DNA from: Klebsiella pneumoniae
Lineage (GTDB): Bacteria; Myxococcota_A; UBA796; SXON01
NCBI GenBank assembly: GCA_945862325.1
Contig: CAMAXZ010000008.1
Coordinates: forward strand, 61,326 to 125,325
Direction of reading: 5' to 3'
Length of the DNA: 64,000 nt
Each line of letters starts with the position of its first letter. Position 1 is the stretch's first letter. The position numbers and the translations under genes are program-made. Positions 56,493 through 64,000 of the stretch are shown here, in pieces. Under the pieces are notes generated by a model. It had not been told where the DNA came from, ran no database searches, and saw only the letters and a list, made by a program, of their open reading frames with translations.

Positions 56493-57775
56493 TGCGTCTC
56501 TGGGACAAGGGCGGAGCCCTCGACGACGAAGTGCACGCCTTCACGGTCGGCGACGACCCCGAGGTGGATCTCCACTGGGCCGCCCACGACCTCTACGGCT
56601 CCGCGGCCCACGTGCGGGTGCTCGAAGCGGCGGGGCTGCTCGACGCCGCGGACGCCGGCGCGCTGCTCGGTGGGCTCGGCGTGCTGCTCGACGAGGTTCG
56701 CGCAGGATCGTTCCAGATCTCGCCGGCGGAGGAGGACGTCCACACCGCCATCGAGGCGCGCCTGACGGCGCGCCTCGGGCCCGTAGCCGGCAAGATCCAC
56801 ACCGGCCGCAGTCGCAACGACCAGGTGCTCACCGCCCTGCGGCTCTGGATGCTCGAGCAGATCGACGGGATCGAGCAGGAGTGGCGCGCGCTCGCCGCGG
56901 CGTGGCTCGGCTTCGCCGAGCGGCACGCCGATGTGCCCCTCACCGGGTACACCCACCTCCAGGCCGCCATGCCGTCGTCGTACGGGCTCTGGGCCGCCGG
57001 CTACGCCGCCGCCGCGCTCGACGCGCTGCCGCTGCTCGACGCCGCCCGCTCGCTCGCCGACCGTTGTCCGCTCGGCTCGGCCGCGGGGTACGGCACGCCC
57101 TTGCCGCTCGATCGCGCGCTCGCCGCGAAGCTCCTTGGTTTCTCCGCGGTCGAGGCGCCGGTCACCACGCCCCAGCTCACGCGCGGCGTGGTCGAGTCGG
57201 CGCTGCTGGGCGCGCTCGGCGCGGCCATGACGATCCTCGCGCGGTGGGCGTGGGATCTCGTGTTGTACTCGTCGGGGGGCTTCGCGCTCGTGCGCCTTCC
57301 GGCGGCGTACACGACGGGCAGCTCGATCATGCCGCAGAAGCGCAACCCCGACGTCGCGGAGCTGCTGCGCGCGCGCGCGGCGACCGTTCGCGCCGCCCGC
57401 CGGGAGATCGAGGATATCGTGAGCTTGCCCGGTGGCTATCACCGCGACGTCCAGCTCACCAAGGCCCCCCTGGCGCGCGGCGTCGGGCAGGCGCGGGAGG
57501 CGCTCCGCGTCGCGGCGCGCCTCGCGGCGGTGGTGGAGCCGACCCCGGCGCCGCAGGAGGCGGCGCTCTACGCCGCCGCGGAGGCCTACCGTCGTCGGGA
57601 TCAACCCTTCCGGGAGGCGTATCGGGCGGTGGCGGCCGAGCTCGCCGCGGGGACCTTCGTCGCGACGCCGACGCCGCCGCCGCCGTGGGACGCGGACGCG
57701 CTGCGCTCGCGCCTCGGCGGCGCCGGCCGTGCGTCCGTGCGAGCCCTCGCCTGGGAGCGCTTGATCCGCGGGTGA
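56492..57775 (+). CDS. argH: Argininosuccinate lyase
   Basis: 427 residues. It cleaves argininosuccinate to arginine and fumarate. KIHTGRSRNDQVLTALRL, VPLTGYTHLQAAMPSSYGLW and GSSIMPQKRNPDVAELLRAR are the three conserved regions, the last holding the catalytic serine loop. ATG 56492 follows GAGGAG and overlaps the argE stop. At about 30 residues shorter than usual (~455) it probably has a reduced C-terminal region. It ends the arginine operon; the phosphoesterase gene follows after 26 nt. Confidence 0.93.
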   Translation: MRLWDKGGALDDEVHAFTVGDDPEVDLHWAAHDLYGSAAHVRVLEAAGLLDAADAGALLGGLGVLLDEVRAGSFQISPAEEDVHTAIEARLTARLGPVAGKIHTGRSRNDQVLTALRLWMLEQIDGIEQEWRALAAAWLGFAERHADVPLTGYTHLQAAMPSSYGLWAAGYAAAALDALPLLDAARSLADRCPLGSAAGYGTPLPLDRALAAKLLGFSAVEAPVTTPQLTRGVVESALLGALGAAMTILARWAWDLVLYSSGGFALVRLPAAYTTGSSIMPQKRNPDVAELLRARAATVRAARREIEDIVSLPGGYHRDVQLTKAPLARGVGQAREALRVAARLAAVVEPTPAPQEAALYAAAEAYRRRDQPFREAYRAVAAELAAGTFVATPTPPPPWDADALRSRLGGAGRASVRALAWERLIRG

Positions 57776-57801
57776 CGGTCGGCGGCCAGTTATGCCGCCG
57801 T

Positions 57802-58671
57802 GTGAGGGGACGCGGGCAGCACTACGCGGCGTGGCGGGGGGCGGCGGAGGCCGTCGCGACGCGCCTGTACGTCCACGACTGGCCGGCCCGCGTCTGGGCG
57901 CGGGTGCCGGGGGCGTGCGACGTGCGCACGGTCGCCCGCACCTTGGCCGTGCTGCCGAGCGGCACCCCGCCCCTGCGCATCGGCTTCGCGTCGGATCTCC
58001 ACATCGGGCCGACGACCCCGCGCGCCCTCCTTGAGCGGGCGTTCGACACCCTCGCGGCGGCGCGGCTCGACGTGCTGGCGCTGGGCGGCGACTACGTGTT
58101 CCTCGACGCCACGGAACGATCGGCGTCGATCCTCGCGGACCTCGTGCGCCGCGTGCCGGCGCGGGTCAAGGTCGCCGTCCTCGGCAACCACGACCTCTGG
58201 ACGGATCACCCGCGGCTCGAGCGGGCGCTCGCCGACGAAGGCGTGAGGGTGCTCGTCAACGAAGGCGTGTACCTCCCGGAGCCCCACGGCGGCGTGTACC
58301 TCGCGGGGCTCGACGATCCGTGGACGGGCGCGCCCGACGCTGCGCGGGCGTTCGACGGCGGCGCGGCCGCGCGCGTCCGGATCGCCGTCGTCCACTCCCC
58401 GGACGGGGTGCCGATGATCGAGGATCGCGGAGTGGATCTGGTGATCGCCGGGCACACCCACGGCGGCCAGGTCGCGCTGCCCGGCGGGGCGCCGCTCTGG
58501 GTGCCCGGCCCGCTCGGGCCCGCGTATCCGTCGGGGTTTTTCACTCTGCGCGACGGCGCGGTGCTCTTCGTGTCACGCGGCCTCGGCGGGGTCGAGATCC
58601 CCGTCCGCCTGCACGCGCCTCCCGACGTTGGCGTGCTCACCCTGGAGGCGCGGGGGTCCCCTCGCGAATAG
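57802..58671 (+). CDS. Calcineurin-like metallophosphoesterase (YaeI/UDP-2,3-diacylglucosamine hydrolase-like group)
   Basis: 289 residues from GTG 57802. The dinuclear-metal motifs are present in order: FASDLHIGP, LGGDYVF, VLGNHDLWT, VIAGHTHGGQ. No signal peptide is seen, but the N-terminal 60 residues are basic and partly amphipathic as in membrane-associated YaeI-type enzymes. Substrate is unknown; close relatives act on phospholipids or cyclic nucleotides. It is in the same direction as the arginine operon, with a 26-nt gap. Confidence 0.8.
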   Translation: MRGRGQHYAAWRGAAEAVATRLYVHDWPARVWARVPGACDVRTVARTLAVLPSGTPPLRIGFASDLHIGPTTPRALLERAFDTLAAARLDVLALGGDYVFLDATERSASILADLVRRVPARVKVAVLGNHDLWTDHPRLERALADEGVRVLVNEGVYLPEPHGGVYLAGLDDPWTGAPDAARAFDGGAAARVRIAVVHSPDGVPMIEDRGVDLVIAGHTHGGQVALPGGAPLWVPGPLGPAYPSGFFTLRDGAVLFVSRGLGGVEIPVRLHAPPDVGVLTLEARGSPRE

Positions 58672-58682
58672 ACCGCCCGCCC

Positions 58683-59879
58683 GTGTTGACCCCCTTCGAG
58701 CGCCGCGTCGTCTTCCTGATCGCGGGGGTGCAGTTCGTCAACATCCTCGACTTCATGATGGTGATGCCGCTCGGCCCGGACTTCGGGCGCGCGCTCTCCA
58801 TCCCCGAGGCGCACCTCGGGTGGATCGGCGGCAGCTACCTCGCGGCCGCGGCGGTCGCGGGGGTGGTGTTCACGCCGCTGCTCGACCGCTTCGAGCGGCG
58901 CCTCGCGTTGTTCGTCACGATGGTCGGCCTGTTCGTGGGCACGGTCGCGGCCGCCTTCTCCTGGGATTTCTCCAGCTTGATCGCCGCCCGTGTCCTCGCG
59001 GGGCTGTTCGGCGGCCCGGCCACGGCCGTCGCCCTCGCGTGCGTCGGCGACGCGATCCCGGCGGAGCGCCGGGGGCGCGCCATGGGCATGGTGATGGGCG
59101 CGTTCTCGCTCGCGTCGGTCCTCGGCGTGCCGGCGGGCCTCGAGCTCGCCCGCCTCGGCGGCTGGCGCGCGCCGTTCTGGATCGTCGGCGTTGTCGGCGG
59201 GGTGTTCGCGGTGCTCGCCCGGGTGTTGTTGCCCGAGATGCGCGGCCACCTGCGCGCGGGCGCGAAGCCCCGGAGCCTGCTCACCGTGCTCCGCTTGCCG
59301 GGCGCGTGGGCCTGCGCGCTCGTCGTGGTCGGCGTCGGGGCGTCGACGTTCTCGCTCGTGACGAACGTCGCGGCGTTCTTTCAGGGAAACCTCGGCTATC
59401 CGCGCGAGACCTTCGGGCTCCTCTACCTCGCCGGCGGCGCGGCGAGCTTCGTCACGATGCGCGTGGCCGGCATCGCCGTCGACCGCTTCGGCAGCTTCCG
59501 CGTCGTCTCCGTCGCGAGCGTGAGCTTCGCCGTGGTGATGATCGGCTGCTTCGCGCTGGAGGTCCGCGCGGTCCCCCCGATGGTGTGGTTCATGCTGTTC
59601 ATGGTCACGTCGAGCACGCGGAACGTGTCGTGGAACACCCTGGTCACCAAGGTGCCGCCCGCCGACGCGCGCGCCGGGCTGACCTCGGCGCTCAACGCCG
59701 TGCAGCACGCCGCGGCGTCCGGCGGGGCCTTCCTCGGCTCGCTCATGCTCACGACCCGCCCGGACGGCGGCCTCGACGGCATGCCCGGGCTCGTGGCGGT
59801 GGGCGCCGCGCTGAGCCTGTCCGTCGTGCCTCTCGTGGCGTGGGTCGAGGCGGACGTGGCGCGGCGGGCTCGGGCCTGA
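58683..59879 (+). CDS. MFS transporter
   Basis: 398 residues with about 12 hydrophobic spans. ILDFMMVMPLGPDFGRALSI and LLDRFERRLALFVTMVGLF (loop 2-3 motif) and ARVLAGLFGGPATAVALACV (motif in helix 4) are typical of DHA1-type drug/metabolite exporters and of arabinose-efflux-like permeases. Substrate unknown. Start is GTG 58683 or TTG 58686; the former gives a normal MFS N-terminus. An AATAGACC segment just upstream overlaps the previous stop. It converges on the lamin-tail lipoprotein. Confidence 0.85.
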   Translation: MLTPFERRVVFLIAGVQFVNILDFMMVMPLGPDFGRALSIPEAHLGWIGGSYLAAAAVAGVVFTPLLDRFERRLALFVTMVGLFVGTVAAAFSWDFSSLIAARVLAGLFGGPATAVALACVGDAIPAERRGRAMGMVMGAFSLASVLGVPAGLELARLGGWRAPFWIVGVVGGVFAVLARVLLPEMRGHLRAGAKPRSLLTVLRLPGAWACALVVVGVGASTFSLVTNVAAFFQGNLGYPRETFGLLYLAGGAASFVTMRVAGIAVDRFGSFRVVSVASVSFAVVMIGCFALEVRAVPPMVWFMLFMVTSSTRNVSWNTLVTKVPPADARAGLTSALNAVQHAAASGGAFLGSLMLTTRPDGGLDGMPGLVAVGAALSLSVVPLVAWVEADVARRARA

Positions 59880-59910
59880 TCGCGTCCGGCGCCGGCCTGA
59901 TCGCGTCCGG
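59873..59910. repeat. 21-bp tandem duplication at MFS 3' end
   Basis: GGCCTGATCGCGTCCGG occurs at 59873-59889 and 59894-59910 (21-bp period). The first copy contains the MFS stop codon. CCTGA (59896-59900) also pairs with TCAGG (59916-59920) around the convergent stop. Confidence 0.7.
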
Positions 59911-59915
59911 GGCGG

Positions 59916-61094
59916 TCAGGCGCCTTCACAGGCGTCGTTGGCCTGACCCGGCGTGCCCGGCTCCCCGCCGGCGGTGATGATCGAGCTCTGGTAGCACCAC
60001 CGGCTTCGGTCGTCGTTGGCGTTCATCTCGGCGTACGCCGGATCCACGCCGATCGCGACGCCGACGATCACCCAGTCTTCCTCGTAATGCAGCCAGTCGA
60101 TGTCGACCCCGTCGGCCCGCGTGAGCACGACCTCGTCGTCCACGTTCGCGAGCGCCAGGCCAGACCCTGTGTATTCCCGGTAGAACCAGCCGTCGCAGGG
60201 GACGCCACCGTTCACGGCCGGGTCGACGTCCGCGCACAGCACCGCGTAGCCGCCCGCCGGCACGACGATGGAGCCGGTGAGCACCCAGCGGTCGACGTCG
60301 TCGTCGCGGAAGGTGTACCCCCCGATGTCGATGGGGTACCCCGAAGGGTTGTAGAGCTCGACCCACTCGCCGACCTCGTCCTCGACGACGTTCGGGTTGA
60401 TCATCATCTCCGAGAACACGATGTCGCCGGGCTCGGCCTCCACCGGCTCCGCCGCGACCGTGACCGTGATGGAGTCCGTCGCGGTCGCGCCCGTGGCGTC
60501 GGTGACCGTGATCGTGACGACGTGCGGGCTCTCGCTCGCGCTCAGGGTCGTGAGGAGGATCGAGGTGTCTCCGGCCGACGTCGCGCCCGTGAGCGGCCCG
60601 TCGACGCTGGACTCCCACGCCCACGTGAGGGTGTCCAGGGCGTCGTCTTCCGCGATCGCGCGGAAGCCGATGCTCGCCCCGTCGGCGAACGAGGCTCCGT
60701 CCGACGGCTCGACGATCGCGACGGTGGGCGTCATGCCGACGAAGAACCCGATCGTGTCCACGCCCGATTGGTCCTGTTCGTCCGTGGTGGTCAGGGTGAG
60801 GGTGTGTTCGCCGTACGGAAGCACGCTCACGTCGACGGTGTGTTCGACCGTGCCGTCGTCGTCCGCGCCGACCTCCACCGGCGCCTCGTCGTCCACCACC
60901 CACGTCGTCTCCAGGCCTTCGACGCCGAGATCGTCGGAGACGAACCCGCGCGCGAGCAGCACCCCGGCGTCCTGGCGGACCACCTCGCCGTCGAGGGGCG
61001 CGTCGATCCGCGCGAGCGGGGCCGCGTCGTTCCGCTTCAGGCGCGCGTCGCTCACGCACGCGACGACGGTGAGCACGAGCAGAGTGAGGGTCAT
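59916..61094 (-). CDS. Lipoprotein with Ig-like domains and lamin-tail (LTD) domain
   Basis: 392 residues from ATG 61094 (GGAG upstream). Signal MTLTLLVLTVVAC ends at Cys13 with no basic residue. Two Ig/PKD-like domains (~25-220; TVAIVEPSDGASFADGASIG, HVVTITVTDATGATATDSIT) lead to an LTD domain: DIVFSEMMINPNVVEDEVGE, WVELYNPSGYPIDIGGYTF, RWVLTGSIVVPAGGYAVLCA and the end TPGQANDACEGA. LTD domains occur in many secreted or surface proteins, often with nuclease or phytase partners, none of which is attached here. A GGTACAAC segment ~24 nt before the start may be the -10. Confidence 0.85.
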   Translation of the reverse strand: MTLTLLVLTVVACVSDARLKRNDAAPLARIDAPLDGEVVRQDAGVLLARGFVSDDLGVEGLETTWVVDDEAPVEVGADDDGTVEHTVDVSVLPYGEHTLTLTTTDEQDQSGVDTIGFFVGMTPTVAIVEPSDGASFADGASIGFRAIAEDDALDTLTWAWESSVDGPLTGATSAGDTSILLTTLSASESPHVVTITVTDATGATATDSITVTVAAEPVEAEPGDIVFSEMMINPNVVEDEVGEWVELYNPSGYPIDIGGYTFRDDDVDRWVLTGSIVVPAGGYAVLCADVDPAVNGGVPCDGWFYREYTGSGLALANVDDEVVLTRADGVDIDWLHYEEDWVIVGVAIGVDPAYAEMNANDDRSRWCYQSSIITAGGEPGTPGQANDACEGA

Positions 61095-61236
61095 GGGCGC
61101 TCCGACGCCGGTTGTACCCGTGCCGGTGGTCGTTCGGGTGACGAGCTGGCGACGGACGCGGCTCCGGCACACCGCCCGCGCAGGGGCCCGACAGTTTTGG
61201 CGCCGCGTGCCGAGCTATGGTGAGCCCGGAGGTTCG

Positions 61237-62934
61237 ATGCCGCTGCTGCTCGCCCTTGCCCTCGCCGCCTGCATGCGTGAACCGCCCAAGGAGGCCGGCG
61301 TCGACACGGCGCTCGGGACGGATCCGCTCCCCGGCGAGCTCGGCTCCGCGCGCGTCGGGTATCTCTACGTCAAGCCGTCCGACCTCGACGATCCCGAGTT
61401 CCCGCGCGAAGGGCAGATCCGCCGCCTCACCCACGTCGTGCTCGCGTATTGGCGCGTGGAGGACGGCGCGCTCGTCAACGACCTCGACGACGCCAAGCTC
61501 CGCGCGCTCGTGCAGCGCGTCCGCGATCAGGCGAACGCCTCCGGCGTGAAGATGCTGGCGTCGATCGGCGGCTACTACTGGGGCACCCCCACCTCGCCGC
61601 ACTTCTGCGAGCTCGTCGAGGTCGCCGAAGATCCGTCGGCGCGGGTGGCGTTCGCGGCGACGGCGGCGGCCACCCTGGACGGCTTCTGCGACAACGCCGG
61701 GGCGCCGTGCTTCGACGGGGTCGACGTGGACGTGGAGTTCGTCGGACAGTCCGCGGGCGACGACGGCGCGTGCGTGGACGAGGGCGGCACGGTCGCGATC
61801 ACCCCCGATTTCCGCCGCGCCGAGGCGTTCCGCGACCTCGTGACCGCCCTTCGCCCGCGCTTCGACGTGCTCACCTTCGCCGCTCCGGGCGACCTGTTCG
61901 CGATGCGTTACGCCTGGCCGGTCCTCTCGGACATCGCCGGCACCGTCGACCTCGTGAACGTGATGGCCTACGACTACGCGGGGTTCTGGACCCAGCAGTA
62001 CCAGACCTACGACACCACGGCGCCCGACTGCGGCGCCGACACGAAGCAGTGTTGGACCTGCGACACCAACCTCCCGGAGGCGGTCACCGACCACGCCGCG
62101 CCGCTGCACGCCAGCGCGGGCGCGCCCGGGTACTACAACTTCTTGTGCGACCCCGGGCAGGCGCTCGAAGACGAGGCCGTGTGCGACCCCTTCGGATCCG
62201 CGGCGCTCGACTGGGAGTCCCCGGCGGCCGACGCGGTCTGCGTGAACCCCTATGTGTTGGCCGCCGACCGCGCGGTGGCCGCGTACGTGCACGGGCTGGG
62301 GGTCGACCCGAAGAAGATCGTCCTCGGTACGACATTCTTCGCGCGAGCCTTCCGCAACGTCGGCACGTGGGGCCGCGCCGCGAACGAGGGCCGTCAGCCG
62401 TTCGGTCTCCGCGACTTCTACGGGGGGATTTGCGTGAACGACGCCGGGTGTTGGGGCGACGGCGACATCCCCGTGGGGAGCTGCGAGACGCCCGACGGCG
62501 TGGTCGCGTGCGACGGCGGGGACCAGTACAACTGGCTGACCGACTTCGCCTACGACGACGATCCGCAGCCCGATCCGCGCGCCGCTACCTGGGATCAGGT
62601 GGTGCGCGTCTGCCCCGAGGTGGCGGACCTCGACGACCTCGCCACGCTCGCCACCGGCACCGGCAAGGGCTGCGCGACCCCGGGATGGACCGCGCACTAC
62701 GACGAGGTCGCGGAGGCCGCGTGGCTCTACCACGCCGCCGACGGGCTGTTCGTCACCTTCGACTCACCGCGGTCGATGCGGGCGAAGGCGAGGTTCGTCC
62801 TCGATCAGGGCCTGGGTGGCATGATGATGTGGCACATCGGCCACGACGACCCGGGCGACACCCTCCTCGAGACGGTGCACGGCGAGCTCGGTCTCGCCGT
62901 CTCCCGGCGACGCACCTTGACGTGTGAGGGGTAG
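61237..62934 (+). CDS. GH18 (chitinase-like) glycosyl hydrolase lipoprotein
   Basis: 565 residues. Signal MPLLLALALAAC is uncharged, with Cys12, and ATG follows CGGAGG. GH18 TIM-barrel signatures: LTHVVLAYWRVEDGALVNDL (strand 1), KMLASIGGYY (SxGG), FDGVDVDVEF (DxxDxDxE with catalytic Glu) and LVNVMAYDYAGFW. Many extra cysteines (CDTN, CDPG, CDPFG, CVNDAGCW) suggest disulfides. It would hydrolyse chitin or other beta-1,4-GlcNAc polymers outside the cell, useful for a predator or polymer degrader. The AGCTATGGT element upstream is shared with the VOC gene at 36698. Confidence 0.88.
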   Translation: MPLLLALALAACMREPPKEAGVDTALGTDPLPGELGSARVGYLYVKPSDLDDPEFPREGQIRRLTHVVLAYWRVEDGALVNDLDDAKLRALVQRVRDQANASGVKMLASIGGYYWGTPTSPHFCELVEVAEDPSARVAFAATAAATLDGFCDNAGAPCFDGVDVDVEFVGQSAGDDGACVDEGGTVAITPDFRRAEAFRDLVTALRPRFDVLTFAAPGDLFAMRYAWPVLSDIAGTVDLVNVMAYDYAGFWTQQYQTYDTTAPDCGADTKQCWTCDTNLPEAVTDHAAPLHASAGAPGYYNFLCDPGQALEDEAVCDPFGSAALDWESPAADAVCVNPYVLAADRAVAAYVHGLGVDPKKIVLGTTFFARAFRNVGTWGRAANEGRQPFGLRDFYGGICVNDAGCWGDGDIPVGSCETPDGVVACDGGDQYNWLTDFAYDDDPQPDPRAATWDQVVRVCPEVADLDDLATLATGTGKGCATPGWTAHYDEVAEAAWLYHAADGLFVTFDSPRSMRAKARFVLDQGLGGMMMWHIGHDDPGDTLLETVHGELGLAVSRRRTLTCEG

Positions 62935-62958
62935 CCGACCGTACGGGCCGCCCCGCGC

Positions 62959-64000
62959 TCAGCGCACCCCGTCCGCCGGCAGGGCGAGCGGCACGTCGTC
63001 GGCGTCGACCGCGCCCGTGGGCGGCTCCGACGGCGCCGCGTCCCAACCGTCCCGGGCGCCTTCGGGGGACGTCCATGCGTCGGGGTTGGCCGCGTCGTAT
63101 TCGGCTTCGGTCACCCAGTACCCGTCTTGCCAGGCCCCGCCGTCGTACCACCCCGGCACCCACACGTGGCCGGAGCGCGGCGCCAGGGGCTCCCAGTACC
63201 CGGCCTCCCACACGCCGTCGTCCCGGTAGCCAGCGTCGATCCAGCGGAACCCCGAGCGGGACGCGGGGCGCCAGAAGCCCTCGACCCAGTCGTCGCCGTC
63301 CCAGAACCCGGCCTCCCACACCATCCCGGCCGGCGGGGGCGCGACGGGGCGCCAATGTGCGGGGACGTAACGACCGGTGTCGGTGTAGCGGCCGTCCACC
63401 CACGTCCAATCGGGCCGACCCGCGCGGCGCCAGTACCCCTCGACGTACACCCCGCCATTCCAGAACCCGGGCACCCACGTCCAGCGTGCGCCGTACCACG
63501 ACGGATCGCGCGCGACAGGCTGCCAGTGGCCCGGGATCCAGCGTGAACCCTCCCAATGCCCGGACACCCACACCCAACCCGAGCGCGCGGGCGGCGCCCA
63601 CGCCGGCGCCCACGGATCCGGGTCGAAGTCGAAGCGCACCACCACGACCGTGGCGTGCATCCACCGGTAGTACGGGTGCACCCACCAATGGGTGTACCAG
63701 GGGCGGTACCACCGATCCCGCGGCGGCGGGTGGCCCGCGTAGGCGCGCACGTGATGGGGGTGAGGGCGCGCGTAGCGGCGCTCGGGGGCGCGCCAGGCGC
63801 GCGCGTCGGCAGCTCGGCGGCCTTCGTAGGGCACACGAACCGCCTCGCGACGGGGCGGGGCCGCAGGGCGGGCGACCGCGTGGCGCTCCGCCGAGGGCCG
63901 CGGTTCGGCCGCGGGCCGGGCATCGCTCGCGGGGCGCGGCGAGGGCTCGGACGGGCGGGGCGAGGGCTCGGAGGGGCGCGGCGAGGGCTCGGACGGGCGG
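62959..64000 (-). CDS. WXXGXW/YXWGXW-repeat protein with Pro-Ser-Glu repeat stalk, 5' end beyond window
   Basis: Runs from beyond the right edge to the stop at 62959 (at least 347 codons). The visible part begins with repeated PSEPSPR units, then an Ala/Arg-rich segment, then Trp/Tyr/Gly repeats such as GWVWVSGHWEGSRWIPGHW, WTWVPGFWNGGVYVEGYW and VWEAGFWDGDDWVEGFW. These match YXWGXW/WXXGXW repeat proteins, usually exported and cell-envelope-associated, of unknown function. The C-terminal ~50 residues are acidic (EAEYDAANPDAWTSPEGARD). No signal peptide is visible because the 5' end is cut. Confidence 0.8.
   Translation of the reverse strand, partial: RPSEPSPRPSEPSPRPSEPSPRPASDARPAAEPRPSAERHAVARPAAPPRREAVRVPYEGRRAADARAWRAPERRYARPHPHHVRAYAGHPPPRDRWYRPWYTHWWVHPYYRWMHATVVVVRFDFDPDPWAPAWAPPARSGWVWVSGHWEGSRWIPGHWQPVARDPSWYGARWTWVPGFWNGGVYVEGYWRRAGRPDWTWVDGRYTDTGRYVPAHWRPVAPPPAGMVWEAGFWDGDDWVEGFWRPASRSGFRWIDAGYRDDGVWEAGYWEPLAPRSGHVWVPGWYDGGAWQDGYWVTEAEYDAANPDAWTSPEGARDGWDAAPSEPPTGAVDADDVPLALPADGVR
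63938..64000 (-). repeat. 21-bp tandem repeats encoding PSEPSPR
   Basis: GGCGAGGGCTCGGA is repeated at 21-bp period at least three times up to the window edge and encodes Pro-Ser-Glu-Pro-Ser-Pro-Arg units. Confidence 0.75.

Overview
The window is very GC-rich (about 70% by eye) and almost fully coding. It has many surface lipoproteins with Asp/Thr/Ser linkers, MopE-type and thrombospondin-type-3 calcium repeats, a Ser/Thr kinase fused to WD40 repeats, FHA and FecR/ECF signalling genes, and an alpha-2-macroglobulin-like protein. This mix points to a Gram-negative, Myxococcota-like (deltaproteobacterial) chromosome. The taxonomic assignment is inference, because there is no rRNA here.

Layout. 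1-9.2 kb (minus strand): alpha-2-macroglobulin-like protein (runs off the left edge), BoxD/PaaZ-like aldehyde dehydrogenase, tandem cyclic-nucleotide-binding protein, MopE-repeat/C-type-lectin lipoprotein, arylsulfotransferase-like lipoprotein. 9.4-11.6 kb: tmRNA with its terminator, followed by a scarred accessory patch (GGDEF remnant, DUF433/DUF5615 toxin-antitoxin pair, truncated gene). 11.7-17 kb: sarcosine-oxidase-like flavoenzyme, FG-GAP lipoprotein, hemin-degrading factor, and a sharp breakpoint near 15818 where two truncated genes (heme ABC ATPase and SPFH/band-7 protein) abut, then an NAD-kinase-like gene. 17-20.1 kb: a giant calcium-repeat/LamG lipoprotein. 20.3-25.6 kb: a tightly overlapped zinc/manganese-type ABC uptake operon with its own outer-membrane protein and two metal-ligand-rich lipoproteins. 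25.7-31.8 kb: ArsR-methyltransferase operon divergent from ahcY across a perfect inverted repeat, then an ABC-2-like permease/ATPase pair. 31.8-36.6 kb: ECF sigma factor (frameshifted)/FecR/outer-membrane cassette, two paralogous lipoproteins and a DUF2237 protein. 36.7-43.9 kb: VOC protein, MBL hydrolase, lon, rhomboid, argG, nitroreductase. 43.9-49.8 kb: an FHA-winged-helix plus kinase-WD40 operon flanked by two linker lipoproteins that share an identical 16-bp upstream element at identical spacing. 49.8-57.8 kb: VOC, SMP-30-like lipoprotein and the main arginine operon. 57.8-64 kb: metallophosphoesterase, MFS transporter, lamin-tail lipoprotein, GH18 lipoprotein and a WXXGXW-repeat protein (runs off the right edge).

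How genes work together. The arginine operon is (DUF1611-like)-argC-argF'-argB-argE-argH, with argG 9 kb away. It encodes carbamoylation of an N-acylated ornithine rather than of free ornithine. No N-acetylglutamate synthase (argA/argJ) and no argD is visible. The DUF1611-like P-loop protein leads the operon and shares a 14-bp upstream motif with argG, so it is a strong candidate for an unrecognised part of the pathway, possibly the missing N-acyl-glutamate synthase. The second most interesting system is the FHA/kinase cassette with its mirrored lipoprotein promoters. A genome-style oddity is that most lipoproteins here have extremely short signal peptides that lack the usual positive N-region.
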